Source: Anianibacter sp965662745
GTDB lineage: Bacteria > Pseudomonadota > Alphaproteobacteria > Rhodobacterales > Rhodobacteraceae
Assembly (NCBI GenBank): GCA_965662745.1
Contig: CBFIJK010000039.1
Location: forward strand, 1 to 32,492
DNA: 32,492 nt
Direction: 5' to 3'
Shown: one piece after another, positions 16,419-24,418 of the stretch
Layout of the letters: every line of letters starts with the position of its first letter
How positions within the stretch are numbered: the stretch's first letter is position 1
Translations under genes and position numbers: made by a program
The notes under the pieces: generated by a model
What the model was told of the DNA's origin: nothing
Database searches by the model: none
The model's input: only the letters and a program-made list of their open reading frames with translations

Positions 16419-17327
16419 TTACCCTGCGGTGGCGGCGTAGCGATACCCGTCGCCATCGCGCTCGATCAGGCCCATGCCGCCCTCGGGTAGGTGAAAGCCG
16501 ACGATGGGCGTCTGATCGGTTGCCAGCCGGTCCATCAACGCGACCCGCGTTGCGGCCGCCGTCACCGGATCCTGATCGCTGCCAAGCGCCCATCCGGGCC
16601 GCGCAAACGCCACGTGGTGATTGGCGATGGCATCCCCGACGATGAAGGCCGACGCGCCGCCTTGGTCCAAGAGGAACGACATATGCCCCGGCGTATGGCC
16701 ATAGGTGGCCACCGCGTCGATGCCCGGAAGCACCGTGTCGCCATCGCCGAAGAACTGCATCTGGTCGGCGATGATCTCCAGTCGCCGGGCGGCACCCACG
16801 GCAAAAGCCTGCCGCTCTGCGCCGATCGTGTCCACAGTGGCGGGATCGGTCCAATAGTCCCACTCGCCCCGCCCCATATGGAAGGACGCGTTGAGGAACA
16901 TGGGATCGCCGAAATCGTCCAGCAGCCCCCAAAGGTGATCGGGGTGGGCATGGGTGAAGACGACATGGGTAATGTCCTCGGTCGAAACGCCGATCGCATC
17001 AAGGCTATCTGTCAGATCGCCGGCAGAGGGCATGAATTCGCTGCCCGCACCCACGTCGAACAGGACCGTATTGGCGCCGTCGCGGTAAAGAGAGACATTG
17101 CAGGGCGGCGTCAGTTGCGCGCCGCTGATGTCGTACTCATCAAGGATCGGCTGAACCTCTGCCTCTGGCAGCCCGTCGAGAATGAAGGACCGTGGCAGGG
17201 TCAGATTGCCATCACTCACCGTCGTCAGGGTCGCGTCGCCAAGTGCCATCTCGGCAATGGCAAACCTCGGCAGCGCAGCCAGCGCCCCCGTGGCCGCAGC
17301 GGTGGTCAAGAACTGACGACGATACAT
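16419..17327 (-). CDS. soxH: SoxH-like Tat-exported metallo-beta-lactamase-fold hydrolase
   Basis: Periplasmic hydrolase of 302 residues. The start has a twin-arginine-like signal (MYRRQFLTTAAATGALAALP) and a near-perfect ribosome binding site, AAGGAGG, 6 nt before the ATG; a longer frame back to 17417 has no such support. The zinc motif is FTHAHPDHLWG (HAHPDH at 126-131), followed by TYGHTPGHMSF and later FIVGDAIANHHVA. In Paracoccus, soxG and soxH both encode proteins of this fold at the end of the sox run; SoxH has been proposed to act as a thiol esterase. Here only one copy is seen and it is inverted, so it may be either. A perfect ATTC-N8-GAAT palindrome lies 14 bp upstream. Confidence 0.75.
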   Translation of the reverse strand: MYRRQFLTTAAATGALAALPRFAIAEMALGDATLTTVSDGNLTLPRSFILDGLPEAEVQPILDEYDISGAQLTPPCNVSLYRDGANTVLFDVGAGSEFMPSAGDLTDSLDAIGVSTEDITHVVFTHAHPDHLWGLLDDFGDPMFLNASFHMGRGEWDYWTDPATVDTIGAERQAFAVGAARRLEIIADQMQFFGDGDTVLPGIDAVATYGHTPGHMSFLLDQGGASAFIVGDAIANHHVAFARPGWALGSDQDPVTAAATRVALMDRLATDQTPIVGFHLPEGGMGLIERDGDGYRYAATAG

Positions 17328-17340
17328 TGGATATCCTCCT

Positions 17341-17384
17341 TGATATTCGCCTATGTGAATATCAGGCGGGGAGGAGAATGGCAA
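17341..17384 (-). promoter_or_regulatory. soxH-like promoter region with perfect SoxR-type palindrome
   Basis: TGATATTC (17341-17348) and GAATATCA (17357-17364) are perfect 8-bp arms around 8 bp, containing ATTC-N8-GAAT. On the minus strand TTGCCA (17379-17384) and TATTCA (17356-17361) with a 17-bp spacer form a possible promoter whose -10 lies inside the right half of the palindrome. It has the same core as the soxX and soxV sites. Confidence 0.7.
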
Positions 17385-17442
17385 AAGCGATTTCCGCGCC
17401 GGGATGGGGCGCGTCAAAGGATTTCGACGTGTCGTGAAGAAG

Positions 17443-17517
17443 TGGCAGCCCGTAGGGGAATCGAACCCCTCTTTCCAGGTTGAAAACCTGGCGTCCTAAC
17501 CGATAGACGAACGGGCC
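17443..17517 (-). tRNA. tRNA-Glu (TTC anticodon)
   Basis: The minus strand folds as a complete tRNA of 75 nt. The acceptor stem is GGCCCGT/ACGGGCT (first pair G-U), the D arm contains TCTATCGGTTAGGA, and the anticodon stem CCAGG/CCTGG holds the loop TTTTCAA with anticodon TTC. The T arm is GGGGTTCGATTCCCC, then G and the encoded CCA. It stands alone between recJ and the soxH-like gene. Confidence 0.96.
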
Positions 17518-17535
17518 TTGGCCGGTGTGGGGGAG

Positions 17536-17564
17536 TATCTATTGCCCGAACCGCGCGGTGGCAA
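17536..17564 (-). promoter_or_regulatory. Possible tRNA-Glu promoter
   Basis: On the minus strand TTGCCA (17559-17564) and TAGATA (17536-17541) have a 17-bp spacer and end 19 bp before the tRNA. The -35 is good and the -10 is weak. The segment between recJ and the tRNA is only 77 bp, so this is the only candidate there. Confidence 0.4.
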
Positions 17565-17594
17565 GCGGATTTTTCGCCCCCGGCAGGAAGTTTT

Positions 17595-19343
17595 TCAGAG
17601 CGCTTCTGCGGCGTCTTCAAGGCGCAGTTGCGGGGACAGGCGGCCGTTCCAGTCGTTGATTTCAAGGCGCCCGGCGAGGTGAAAGCGCGCGCCGCCATGC
17701 GCTTCGATCCGGGGGCCGAGCGGGCCGTCGAACGCGCCGAAGGCGATCGCCTCGAGCTTGGGGCCGAGCCCGTCGGAAAACGACACTTTCAGATGCGACT
17801 CGCCGACCCGTTTGGCGAATCCGATCTTTTGGTCCGCGAAGGCAAAACGCGGGGCAGGGGCGCTGGCGCCGAAGGGACCGGCTTTTTCGATTTCTTCGAT
17901 CAGATCGACTGTCGCGGCGCCCGTCATCATCAGCCCGTCGAGCGTCAGGTCGCGCGGACCGAGCGCTCCGGCGCCCTGTTTGTCGAGAAGTTCTGCCAGC
18001 CGAGCCATCGCCGGTTCCAGCTGATCGCGCGCGACCGTCAGGCCCGCCGCCATGCGGTGCCCGCCGCCCTTGGTCAGAAGGCCCTCGGAGACCAGCCGGT
18101 GCACCGAGGCGCCCAGGTCGATCCCGCTGACAGAGCGGCCAGACCCTTTGCCCTCGTCGCCATCAAGCCCGATCACAATGGCGGGGCGATTCGTCGCCTC
18201 TTTCAGGCGCGAGGCGACGATGCCAACAACGCCCGGATGCCAGCCTTCGCCGGCCGCCCAAACGAGCGGTGCATCAAGGCCCCGTTCGGCGGCCTGATCG
18301 AGCGCCTCGTCGCGCACACGCATCTCGATCTCGCGTCTTTCGGTGTTGAGCAGATCCAGCCGCTCGGCCAGCGCCGCCGCCTCATGCGGGTCATCCGTCG
18401 ACAGAAGGCGCGCCCCAAGATCGGCCTTGCCGATGCGTCCACCCGCGTTGACGCGGGGGCCAAGAAGGAAGCCAAGATGATAGGGCGTCGGCGGGCCCTT
18501 TTGCCGGGCGGCATCCGCCAAAGCCGTGAGGCCGATCCGCTCGCGCCGCGCCATGACTTGCAGGCCGGTGCGCACCAGCGCGCGGTTCACCCCGATCAGC
18601 GGCGCGACATCCGCCACGGTGGCCAGTGCGACAAGGTCAAGATAGCGCATGAGATCGGGGCCCTTCGCGCCCTCGGCCCGCATGAGGCGCGTGATCTCTA
18701 CCAGGACAAGGAACACCACAGCCGCCGCGCAGAGATGGCCCAGATCGCCGCTTTCATCCTGACGGTTCGGGTTCACGACGGCCAGGGCCTCGGGCAGCGT
18801 TTCCGTGCCGAGATGGTGGTCGAGCACGATTACATCGGCCCCCTTGGCCGCCGCGATGGGCCCGTGCGACAGCGTTCCGCAATCGACACAGATGATCAGC
18901 GTGTGATCCTTGGCCAGCGACGCCATCGCCGGTTCATTCGGGCCATAGCCCTCGTCGATTCGGTCGGGGATATAAAGCGTCGCGCCATGCCCCAGCTCTC
19001 GCAGCCAGGTCAGAAGCAGTGCGGCAGAACTGCCGCCATCCACGTCGTAATCGGCGAAAATTGCGATCTTCTCACGCCGTTTCAGCGCCGCGAGGATCCG
19101 CGAAGCGGCGGTGTCCATGTCACGCAGGGTCAGGGGATCGGGCAGAAGATCGCGCAGGGCCGGGGCGAGAAAGGCGCTTGCCTCGGGCGTGGAAACGCCC
19201 CGGCGCACCAGCGTTCGGCAGACCGCATCGGGCAAGGACGTGTCCTGCGCCATGGCTTGGGCAAGGCGGTCGTGTTCCACGCTCGGGCCGACCCAGCGTC
19301 GGCCGGTCAGCGAGGTCTCGACACCCAGAAATGCCCCCGCCAT
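17595..19343 (-). CDS. recJ: RecJ single-stranded-DNA-specific exonuclease
   Basis: 5'-3' single-stranded DNA exonuclease used in recombination and mismatch repair, 582 residues. DHH-family metal motifs are ADYDVDGGSS (97-106), ICVDCGTLSHGP (151-162) and VLDHHLGTE (173-181). The DHHA1 region has GEGWHPGVVGIVASRLKE, and GKGSGRSVSGIDLG and GGHRMAAG follow before the OB-like C-terminal domain. It starts 4 bp after the glpX stop, so the two are cotranscribed. Confidence 0.96.
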   Translation of the reverse strand: MAGAFLGVETSLTGRRWVGPSVEHDRLAQAMAQDTSLPDAVCRTLVRRGVSTPEASAFLAPALRDLLPDPLTLRDMDTAASRILAALKRREKIAIFADYDVDGGSSAALLLTWLRELGHGATLYIPDRIDEGYGPNEPAMASLAKDHTLIICVDCGTLSHGPIAAAKGADVIVLDHHLGTETLPEALAVVNPNRQDESGDLGHLCAAAVVFLVLVEITRLMRAEGAKGPDLMRYLDLVALATVADVAPLIGVNRALVRTGLQVMARRERIGLTALADAARQKGPPTPYHLGFLLGPRVNAGGRIGKADLGARLLSTDDPHEAAALAERLDLLNTERREIEMRVRDEALDQAAERGLDAPLVWAAGEGWHPGVVGIVASRLKEATNRPAIVIGLDGDEGKGSGRSVSGIDLGASVHRLVSEGLLTKGGGHRMAAGLTVARDQLEPAMARLAELLDKQGAGALGPRDLTLDGLMMTGAATVDLIEEIEKAGPFGASAPAPRFAFADQKIGFAKRVGESHLKVSFSDGLGPKLEAIAFGAFDGPLGPRIEAHGGARFHLAGRLEINDWNGRLSPQLRLEDAAEAL

Positions 19344-19347
19344 CGCG

Positions 19348-20313
19348 CTATTTACGTGGGTTGCGATAGATCATCCGCCGGACCGATCCGGTCTTGGAAC
19401 GCATGAGGATCGTCTCGGTGGTCAGGTGCGTCGGCGTGCGCTTTATGCCGGAAACGACAGAGCCATCGGTGACGCCGGTCGCGGAAAAGATCACGTCGGA
19501 GGTCACCATGTCGTCGCGGTCATAGATGCGGTCGAGATCGGTGATACCGGCCTTGTCCGCGCGGCCCTTCTCGTCGTCATTGCGGAACAACAGGCGCCCC
19601 CACATCTGCCCGCCCATGCATTTCAGGGCCGAGGCGGCAAGCACTCCTTCGGGTGCTCCGCCCGATCCCATATACATGTCGATGCCGGTGATCGCGGCCT
19701 CGGCGCAGTGGATCACACCCGCAACATCGCCATCGGTGATCAGCCGGATCGCCGCACCGGTCGCGCGCAACTCTGCGATCATGTCCTCGTGGCGAGGGCG
19801 TTCCAGCACGCAGACGGTGATGTCCGACATCGCGCAGCCGCGCGCCTTGGCGAGGGCATCCACACGCTCTGTCGGCGACATATCGAGCGAGATCACGCCC
19901 TGCGCATAACCCGGGCCGATGGCCAGCTTGTCCATGTAGACATCCGGCGCGTGCAAGAGCGTGCCACGCGGGGCCATGGCAATCACGGTCAGCGCGTTTG
20001 GCATGTCCTTCGCCGTGAGCGTCGTACCCTCCAGCGGATCGAGCGCGATGTCCACCTCGGGGCCTTTGCCGTTCCCGACCTCTTCGCCGATATAAAGCAT
20101 CGGCGCCTCGTCTCGTTCACCCTCGCCGATGACGACGGTGCCCTTGATGTCGAGAAGGTTCAGCTGATTGCGCATCGCGTTGACGGCGGCCTGGTCGGCG
20201 GCTTTCTCGTCGCCCCGTCCCACCAGTTCGGCAGAGGCGACGGCGGCGGCCTCGGACACACGGGCAAGGCCAAGCGACAACATGCGGTCGTGGAATTCGA
20301 TCTTCTCAGCCAT
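19348..20313 (-). CDS. glpX: Class II fructose-1,6-bisphosphatase GlpX
   Basis: Gluconeogenic phosphatase of 321 residues that removes the 1-phosphate of fructose 1,6-bisphosphate. Metal and substrate motifs are VIGEGERDEAPML (61-73), DPLEGTTLTA (92-101) and GSGGAPEGVLAA. The ATG at 20313 is preferred because the family starts with a short MAEKIEFHDRMLSLGL-type N-terminus; the ribosome binding site (GGGAA) is weak. It sits between hom and recJ, an order I recall as usual in Rhodobacterales. Confidence 0.95.
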   Translation of the reverse strand: MAEKIEFHDRMLSLGLARVSEAAAVASAELVGRGDEKAADQAAVNAMRNQLNLLDIKGTVVIGEGERDEAPMLYIGEEVGNGKGPEVDIALDPLEGTTLTAKDMPNALTVIAMAPRGTLLHAPDVYMDKLAIGPGYAQGVISLDMSPTERVDALAKARGCAMSDITVCVLERPRHEDMIAELRATGAAIRLITDGDVAGVIHCAEAAITGIDMYMGSGGAPEGVLAASALKCMGGQMWGRLLFRNDDEKGRADKAGITDLDRIYDRDDMVTSDVIFSATGVTDGSVVSGIKRTPTHLTTETILMRSKTGSVRRMIYRNPRK

Positions 20314-20434
20314 GAATCTATTTCCCGAAAATTGGATATGCCGCGCTGCGGCCATGTAGCCGTCTGGTGGTGCGAAGGGCAAGGAGAAGGGGGAGCATGC
20401 AAACGAGTGATAGCGTTAAACCTGCGGAAGGCCC

Positions 20435-20462
20435 ATCGCCAGCCTTCCTTCGTGCTGGCGAT
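20435..20462 (-). terminator. Hairpin downstream of hom
   Basis: ATCGCCAGC (20435-20443) and GCTGGCGAT (20454-20462) are perfect 9-bp arms with a 10-nt loop. It lies 121 bp after the hom stop in the direction of transcription. No T run follows, so factor-independent termination is doubtful. The rest of the 269-bp hom-glpX gap shows nothing I can assign. Confidence 0.45.
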
Positions 20463-20582
20463 TTGGCAGCGCTGGGAGCTTCGGATGCTCAGAGTCCGGC
20501 AGTGACTACAACCAAACGCTTCGAACGAATGTGGATTGCCATCCCGCGATCTGGCGACATGCGATCAGTCAGGCCCTTGCGC

Positions 20583-21869
20583 CTAAACCGTTTCAATCCT
20601 GATTGCGACCGGCTCTCCGGCGACGACGCCGGTGGTTGCCATGGCGGCGAGCGCGGCGTCGAGCGACTGGCGCGGGGTCTTGTGCGTCACGATCAGGACC
20701 GGCGCGGTGGTTTCGGCGTGCTGGTACTGACGCATCCGGTCGATGGAAATGCCGTTCTCGCCCAGAACCGTCGCCACTTTCGCCAGCGCGCCGGGGCGGT
20801 CGATGAGAGCCATCCGCAGGTAGAAAGGCGCCGGCACGCTGGCCTGCGCCGCGGGCGCCTCTGCCAGATCGGCGGCGGGCTGGCCGAAGGTCGACAGCCG
20901 TGTGCCGCGCGCGATATCAAGGATGTCGGACATCACCGCGCTGGCGGTCGGGCCTTCGCCCGCGCCTGCGCCCTGAAGCACGATCTGCCCGGCAGCGTCG
21001 CCTTCGAGGACGACCATGTTCGTCGGGCCTTCAAGCTGGCCAAGTGGCGAAGTGGCCGGCACAAGACACGGCGACATGCGCTGTTCCAGCCCGCGCCCGG
21101 ACATCTGCGCCACGCCCAGCAGTTTGATGCGGTAGCCCATGTCGCGGGCCTGTTCGATGTCGTTGATCGAAATGCGCTCGATCCCTTCCAGCGCGACCGC
21201 GCCGAAATCGACGCGCGTGCCGAAGGCAATGGACGACAGCAGCGCCAGCTTGTGGCCCGCGTCGATCCCGCCCACGTCAAGCGTCGGGTCGGCCTCGAGA
21301 TAGCCCAGAGCATTGGCCTCTTCGAACACGTCGTTATAGGGCAGCCCTGCGCTTTCCATGCGCGTCAGGATGTAGTTGCAGGTGCCGTTCATCACCCCCA
21401 TGACGCGTTGCACCTCGTTGCCTGCAAGCCCCTCGGTCAGCGCCTTCACACACGGGATGCCCCCGGCGACGGCCGCCTCGAACCGGATCACGCGGCCTGC
21501 ATCTTCGGCGGCTTCGGCAAGCGCTTGTCCATGCAGGGCCAGCATCGCCTTGTTCGCGGTCACGACATCCTTGCCGTTGGCGATGGCCGCTTCGCTGGCC
21601 GCCTTCGCCGGGCCGTCGGACCCGCCCATCAGTTCCACGAAGACATCGACATCCTCACGCTGCGCAAGCGCGACGGGGTCGTCTTCCCACGCGTAATCGC
21701 CAAGGCGCACGCCCCGGTCCTTGTCACGAGTGCGCGCGGAAACTGCGGAAATCTGGATCGGCCGACCGCCGCGCTTTTCCAGAAGGGCCGCGTGGCGCTG
21801 GACGATCTTGACGACGCCCACCCCAACGGTCCCGAGACCCGCGATGCCAAGGCGCAAGGGGGTGGTCAT
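20583..21869 (-). CDS. hom: Homoserine dehydrogenase
   Basis: Reduces aspartate semialdehyde to homoserine for threonine and methionine synthesis; 428 residues. The nucleotide-binding motif GIAGLGTVGVG is at residues 8-18. The catalytic region contains AAVAGGIPCVKALTEGL, MGVMNGTCNYILTRM and DVGGIDAGHKLALLSSIAFG. A C-terminal ACT domain begins near residue 350 (LRMALIDRPGALAKVATVLG), indicating feedback control by an amino acid, usually threonine. GGAGAG precedes the ATG. Confidence 0.97.
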   Translation of the reverse strand: MTTPLRLGIAGLGTVGVGVVKIVQRHAALLEKRGGRPIQISAVSARTRDKDRGVRLGDYAWEDDPVALAQREDVDVFVELMGGSDGPAKAASEAAIANGKDVVTANKAMLALHGQALAEAAEDAGRVIRFEAAVAGGIPCVKALTEGLAGNEVQRVMGVMNGTCNYILTRMESAGLPYNDVFEEANALGYLEADPTLDVGGIDAGHKLALLSSIAFGTRVDFGAVALEGIERISINDIEQARDMGYRIKLLGVAQMSGRGLEQRMSPCLVPATSPLGQLEGPTNMVVLEGDAAGQIVLQGAGAGEGPTASAVMSDILDIARGTRLSTFGQPAADLAEAPAAQASVPAPFYLRMALIDRPGALAKVATVLGENGISIDRMRQYQHAETTAPVLIVTHKTPRQSLDAALAAMATTGVVAGEPVAIRIETV

Positions 21870-21945
21870 GATCGGCTCTCCACAGGCAGGGATCCCGGCG
21901 GGATCGGTTGATCGGCCTGTTAGCCGCTTGATTGGGTAGGTGCAA

Positions 21946-21969
21946 CGAAAAGGCCGCGCGGCGCGGCCT
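21946..21969 (-). terminator. Terminator overlapping the lipoprotein stop codon
   Basis: Reading the minus strand, AGGCCGCGC (complement of 21961-21969) folds on GCGCGGCCT (complement of 21951-21959) and is followed by TTTTCG. The TAG stop at 21968-21970 lies in the base of the stem. It separates the lipoprotein transcript from hom. Confidence 0.7.
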
Positions 21970-22624
21970 AGTTCGTTTCGCTTTCGGCCGCGCGGCGGCG
22001 CAGTTCTGCGGCGCGGGCGCGCAATTCGGCCGTGCGTTCCAGAAGCTCAAGCTCTGCCTCGGTCGGTTCTGCGTCGGCGGCGGACAGTTCCGACAGCGCG
22101 ACCGACGCCCGCTCATCGCTTTCGGCCAGCTTGTCGCGATGCTCGCGTAGCGCCTCGGTCCGGGCGATGAGGGTTTCATCCTCGACAGGCAGCGATTCCG
22201 CCTCGGCGATGGCCTGGCCTGCATCACGCAGAAGGACGCTGTTGCGCGCTTCGGTGATCAGCTCGCCTCTCGAACGCAACGCATCACCGCGCGCCGCAAG
22301 ATCAGAGGTGCCGAGTTCCGAGCGGGGGGCAAGGGCGACCTGACGCGCGCGTGCCTCTTCCAAACGCTCGCGCTCGGCCAACGACAGACCACCGGTGTTC
22401 ACGCCAGAGGACCGGGCGATCAGCGCGTCGCGTCGTGCGGCAAGGCCTTCGGTGGTGCCCTCGGGGATCAGCGCGATGTCGCGCTCGGCCTCAAGCGGTT
22501 CTACCGGCTCAAGCGAGGGATAGACGGCGGCGCGTTCGGTAAAGCGGGGATCGAGATCGGGGAAACCCCCGCAGCCAGCCAGCGCGAGGGGAAAAGCGGC
22601 TGCAACAAGAGGCAGGCGTTTCAT
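21968..22624 (-). CDS. Ala/Glu/Arg-rich lipoprotein of unknown function
   Basis: Protein of 218 residues. The N-terminus is a lipoprotein signal with lipobox LALAGC (C18), so it is probably lipid-anchored. After a Pro-rich stretch (residues 20-50) the rest is almost only Ala, Glu, Arg, Leu and Ser, with helix-breaking spots every 30-40 residues; the last 80 residues (ELSAADAEPTEAELELLERT onward) look like a coiled coil or long helix. I do not recognise a family. GGAGACGCC lies upstream of the ATG. It has its own terminator and is divergent from the TetR gene. Confidence 0.75.
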   Translation of the reverse strand: MKRLPLVAAAFPLALAGCGGFPDLDPRFTERAAVYPSLEPVEPLEAERDIALIPEGTTEGLAARRDALIARSSGVNTGGLSLAERERLEEARARQVALAPRSELGTSDLAARGDALRSRGELITEARNSVLLRDAGQAIAEAESLPVEDETLIARTEALREHRDKLAESDERASVALSELSAADAEPTEAELELLERTAELRARAAELRRRAAESETN

Positions 22625-22689
22625 GGGCGTCTCCGATCATTGGATGCAATATACCGCAGCCAAGGGGGTCGGCACAAGCGTGGTTGAAT

Positions 22690-22703
22690 TGAACAAACGT
22701 TCA
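22690..22703 (+). promoter_or_regulatory. Palindrome upstream of the TetR gene
   Basis: TGAAC-AAAC-GTTCA lies 15 bp before the TetR start, with an A/T-rich stretch right after it. TetR proteins usually bind such sites in their own promoter, so autoregulation is likely. It could also act on the divergent lipoprotein gene 66 bp away. Confidence 0.5.
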
Positions 22704-22717
22704 TATATCACGGGGAC

Positions 22718-23305
22718 ATGGCACGCACCTCAGGCTCGCATGGAGAGATCACCGGTCCCCGCATCCGTGCGGCGGCGCAAGAGCTGATCGCGCGTCACGG
22801 TTTCGCGGCTGTATCCATGCGCCAGATCGCGGCAGAGGTCGGCGTGCGCGCCGGGGCGCTGTATCTTTACACCTCCGACAAGCAAAGCCTCCTGTTCGAG
22901 TTGATGCGAACGCATATGGAAGACTTGCTGGGCGCGTGGGAGGCGCTCGACCTGCCAACCGATCCGGTCGCGCGGCTCGAGGCGTTCACGCGCTTTCATA
23001 TCAGCTATAGCCTCGATCACGTGGACGCGGTCTTCGTCGCTTACATGGAATTGCGCAATCTCGAGCCAGAAAATTACCAGGTGATCGAAGGCTTGCGCCG
23101 CCGCTACGAGGATGCTCTGGAAAGCATCCTTGCCGATGGCGTCAGGGAAGGCCGGTTCAAGCTGCCCGATACACGGCTTGCCAGTTTCGCATTGATTGCG
23201 ATGTTGACCGGCGTCACCACATGGTATCGCGACGATGGTCGGTTGGACCGAAACAGGGTGGAGCGGATATATTGGAACATGGCACGACGCGCGGTGGGGG
23301 CATGA
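22718..23305 (+). CDS. TetR-family transcriptional regulator
   Basis: DNA-binding repressor-type protein of 195 residues. The N-terminal helix-turn-helix is RIRAAAQELIARHG-FAAVSMRQIAAEVGV-RAGALYLYTSDKQSLLFEL (about residues 13-61), typical of TetR. The C-terminal ligand domain (for example YMELRNLEPENYQVIEGLRRRYEDAL) resembles regulators of acyl-CoA or lipid metabolism, but the ligand cannot be read. The ribosome binding site is weak (GGGGAC directly before the ATG). Its stop overlaps the next start by 4 bp (ATGA). Confidence 0.92.
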   Translation: MARTSGSHGEITGPRIRAAAQELIARHGFAAVSMRQIAAEVGVRAGALYLYTSDKQSLLFELMRTHMEDLLGAWEALDLPTDPVARLEAFTRFHISYSLDHVDAVFVAYMELRNLEPENYQVIEGLRRRYEDALESILADGVREGRFKLPDTRLASFALIAMLTGVTTWYRDDGRLDRNRVERIYWNMARRAVGA

Positions 23306-23775
23306 GCCCCGATGTTTTGGCCAGCTTGTCGCCCAGCCTGCCGCGCCGGGTGCTGGGGCTTGGCTTTCTTGTCGCACTGGCCGCCACCCTGGCCTGGACG
23401 GCGATGAATTCGCCCGATCTGCCACCCGTAATGGGCTGGGTGATGTGGGCCGTCGCGATCGCGATCATCCCGATCTGCGCCAAGGGCTGGCAGGTCACGG
23501 GCGCCGCCCTTGAACTGACAGAGCACGAACTGCGCCTCAGCTCTGGCGAGACGCTGGCGCGGCTTGATGAGATCGAAAAGGTTGATCGCGGCGCGTTCGC
23601 GATGAAGCCTTCGGGCGGGTTTGTCATCGACCTCAAGGCAAAAGGCCCGACGCGCTGGGCGCCGGGCCTTTATTGGCAGATGGGTCGGCGGATCGGGGTC
23701 GGGGGTCTTGTGTCCCCCGCCGCCGCGCGCGCCATGGCCGATACGGTGATCCGGCAGATGCGCGGCGAGGCGTGA
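23302..23775 (+). CDS. Two-span membrane protein of unknown function
   Basis: Protein of 157 residues, coupled to the TetR gene by an ATGA overlap. Two hydrophobic segments (about 18-35 and 43-60) place the N-terminal part in the membrane. The C-terminal 95 residues form a soluble domain with alternating strands (LELTEHELRLSSGETLARLD, IEKVDRGAFAMKPSGGFVIDL, RWAPGLYWQMGRRIGVGG), reminiscent of PH-like membrane-associated domains. I cannot assign a function; control by the adjacent TetR protein is plausible. A terminator-like hairpin lies inside its coding sequence. Confidence 0.8.
   Translation: MSPDVLASLSPSLPRRVLGLGFLVALAATLAWTAMNSPDLPPVMGWVMWAVAIAIIPICAKGWQVTGAALELTEHELRLSSGETLARLDEIEKVDRGAFAMKPSGGFVIDLKAKGPTRWAPGLYWQMGRRIGVGGLVSPAAARAMADTVIRQMRGEA
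23641..23671 (-). terminator. Terminator-like hairpin inside the membrane-protein gene
   Basis: AAAGGCCCG (23641-23649) and CGGGCCTTT (23663-23671) pair perfectly over a 13-nt loop. On the minus strand the stem is followed by TTTTGCC, so it probably ends the convergent Tad-type transcript that stops at 23780. On the plus strand TTATT follows. Confidence 0.55.
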
Positions 23776-23779
23776 TCCG

Positions 23780-24418
23780 TTACCAGCAGAACCAGCGGCA
23801 GTTGCCACGATGGTCGTAGTCGTCGACATCGTCGTCGTTTGAAGATTGCTGGCTGTCCTGCATGTCGCCGGTCCAGGCAAGCGTAGGCGCGTAGCGGGGG
23901 CGCGTCACGGTGGCGTCCGAGAATTCGAAGCCGCCCATCAGGAAGCTGCTGATCGGAATGAACTTCATCCAGGTTTCGACCAGCACGACGCTTTCGCCGT
24001 TCGCCAGCGTCGGGATCTTGGCGCTGATTTCCGAGATGGTGTCCGTGGTGCGGATTTCCTTGTTTGCGGTCGCGTACGACCACTGCACCTCATACCGATT
24101 GCGAACGAAGTTATAGTTCACGACGGTCACGCGCAGGTCCGTATCGGATTTCGCGCGCGTCATGATCTTGTGCATTTTGTTAAGCCCGGCAAGATATTCG
24201 GGCGAAATCTCGTCTTCCTGGCGGCTTAGAATGTCGCCAATCGCATAGGTCGACACGACATTCTCATGCGCGGTCCGATAGGCGTCGGTTACCGAGTAGA
24301 GGCCGATATACGTCCAGACCATGAAGGGAATGACGAGGATCGCCTCGAGCGACATGCTGCCGCTTTCGGAACGGAGATACCGGCGGGCGAAGCGGGGAAT
24401 GGGGAACTTGATACGCAT
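23780..24418 (-). CDS. TadE-like pilus-assembly protein
   Basis: Protein of 212 residues with a basic start, then the type III prepilin-like motif SESGSMSLEAILVIPFMVW (E25) and one transmembrane helix; the rest is periplasmic. This architecture is that of TadE/TadG pseudopilins, which assist Flp pilus assembly. The soluble part includes EISPEYLAGLNKMHKIMTRA and ends with an Asp/Ser-rich tail. It overlaps the next gene upstream by 1 bp and is the last gene of a three-gene unit. No tadA, cpa or flp gene is in the window. Confidence 0.82.
   Translation of the reverse strand: MRIKFPIPRFARRYLRSESGSMSLEAILVIPFMVWTYIGLYSVTDAYRTAHENVVSTYAIGDILSRQEDEISPEYLAGLNKMHKIMTRAKSDTDLRVTVVNYNFVRNRYEVQWSYATANKEIRTTDTISEISAKIPTLANGESVVLVETWMKFIPISSFLMGGFEFSDATVTRPRYAPTLAWTGDMQDSQQSSNDDDVDDYDHRGNCRWFCW

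Noticed and set aside
15980..17327. A separate soxG gene
   Set aside because: Only one metallo-beta-lactamase-fold gene is present; the other gene here has no zinc-binding His motif and fits DUF302 instead.
17628..19406. A 592-codon plus-strand frame opposite recJ
   Set aside because: RecJ on the other strand has every catalytic motif; the antisense frame has low-complexity Arg/Ala/Gly content and no domain.
20397..21911. A plus-strand ATG with GGGGAG close upstream opening a long frame
   Set aside because: The frame runs antisense through nearly all of hom, which is intact; the product has shadow composition.
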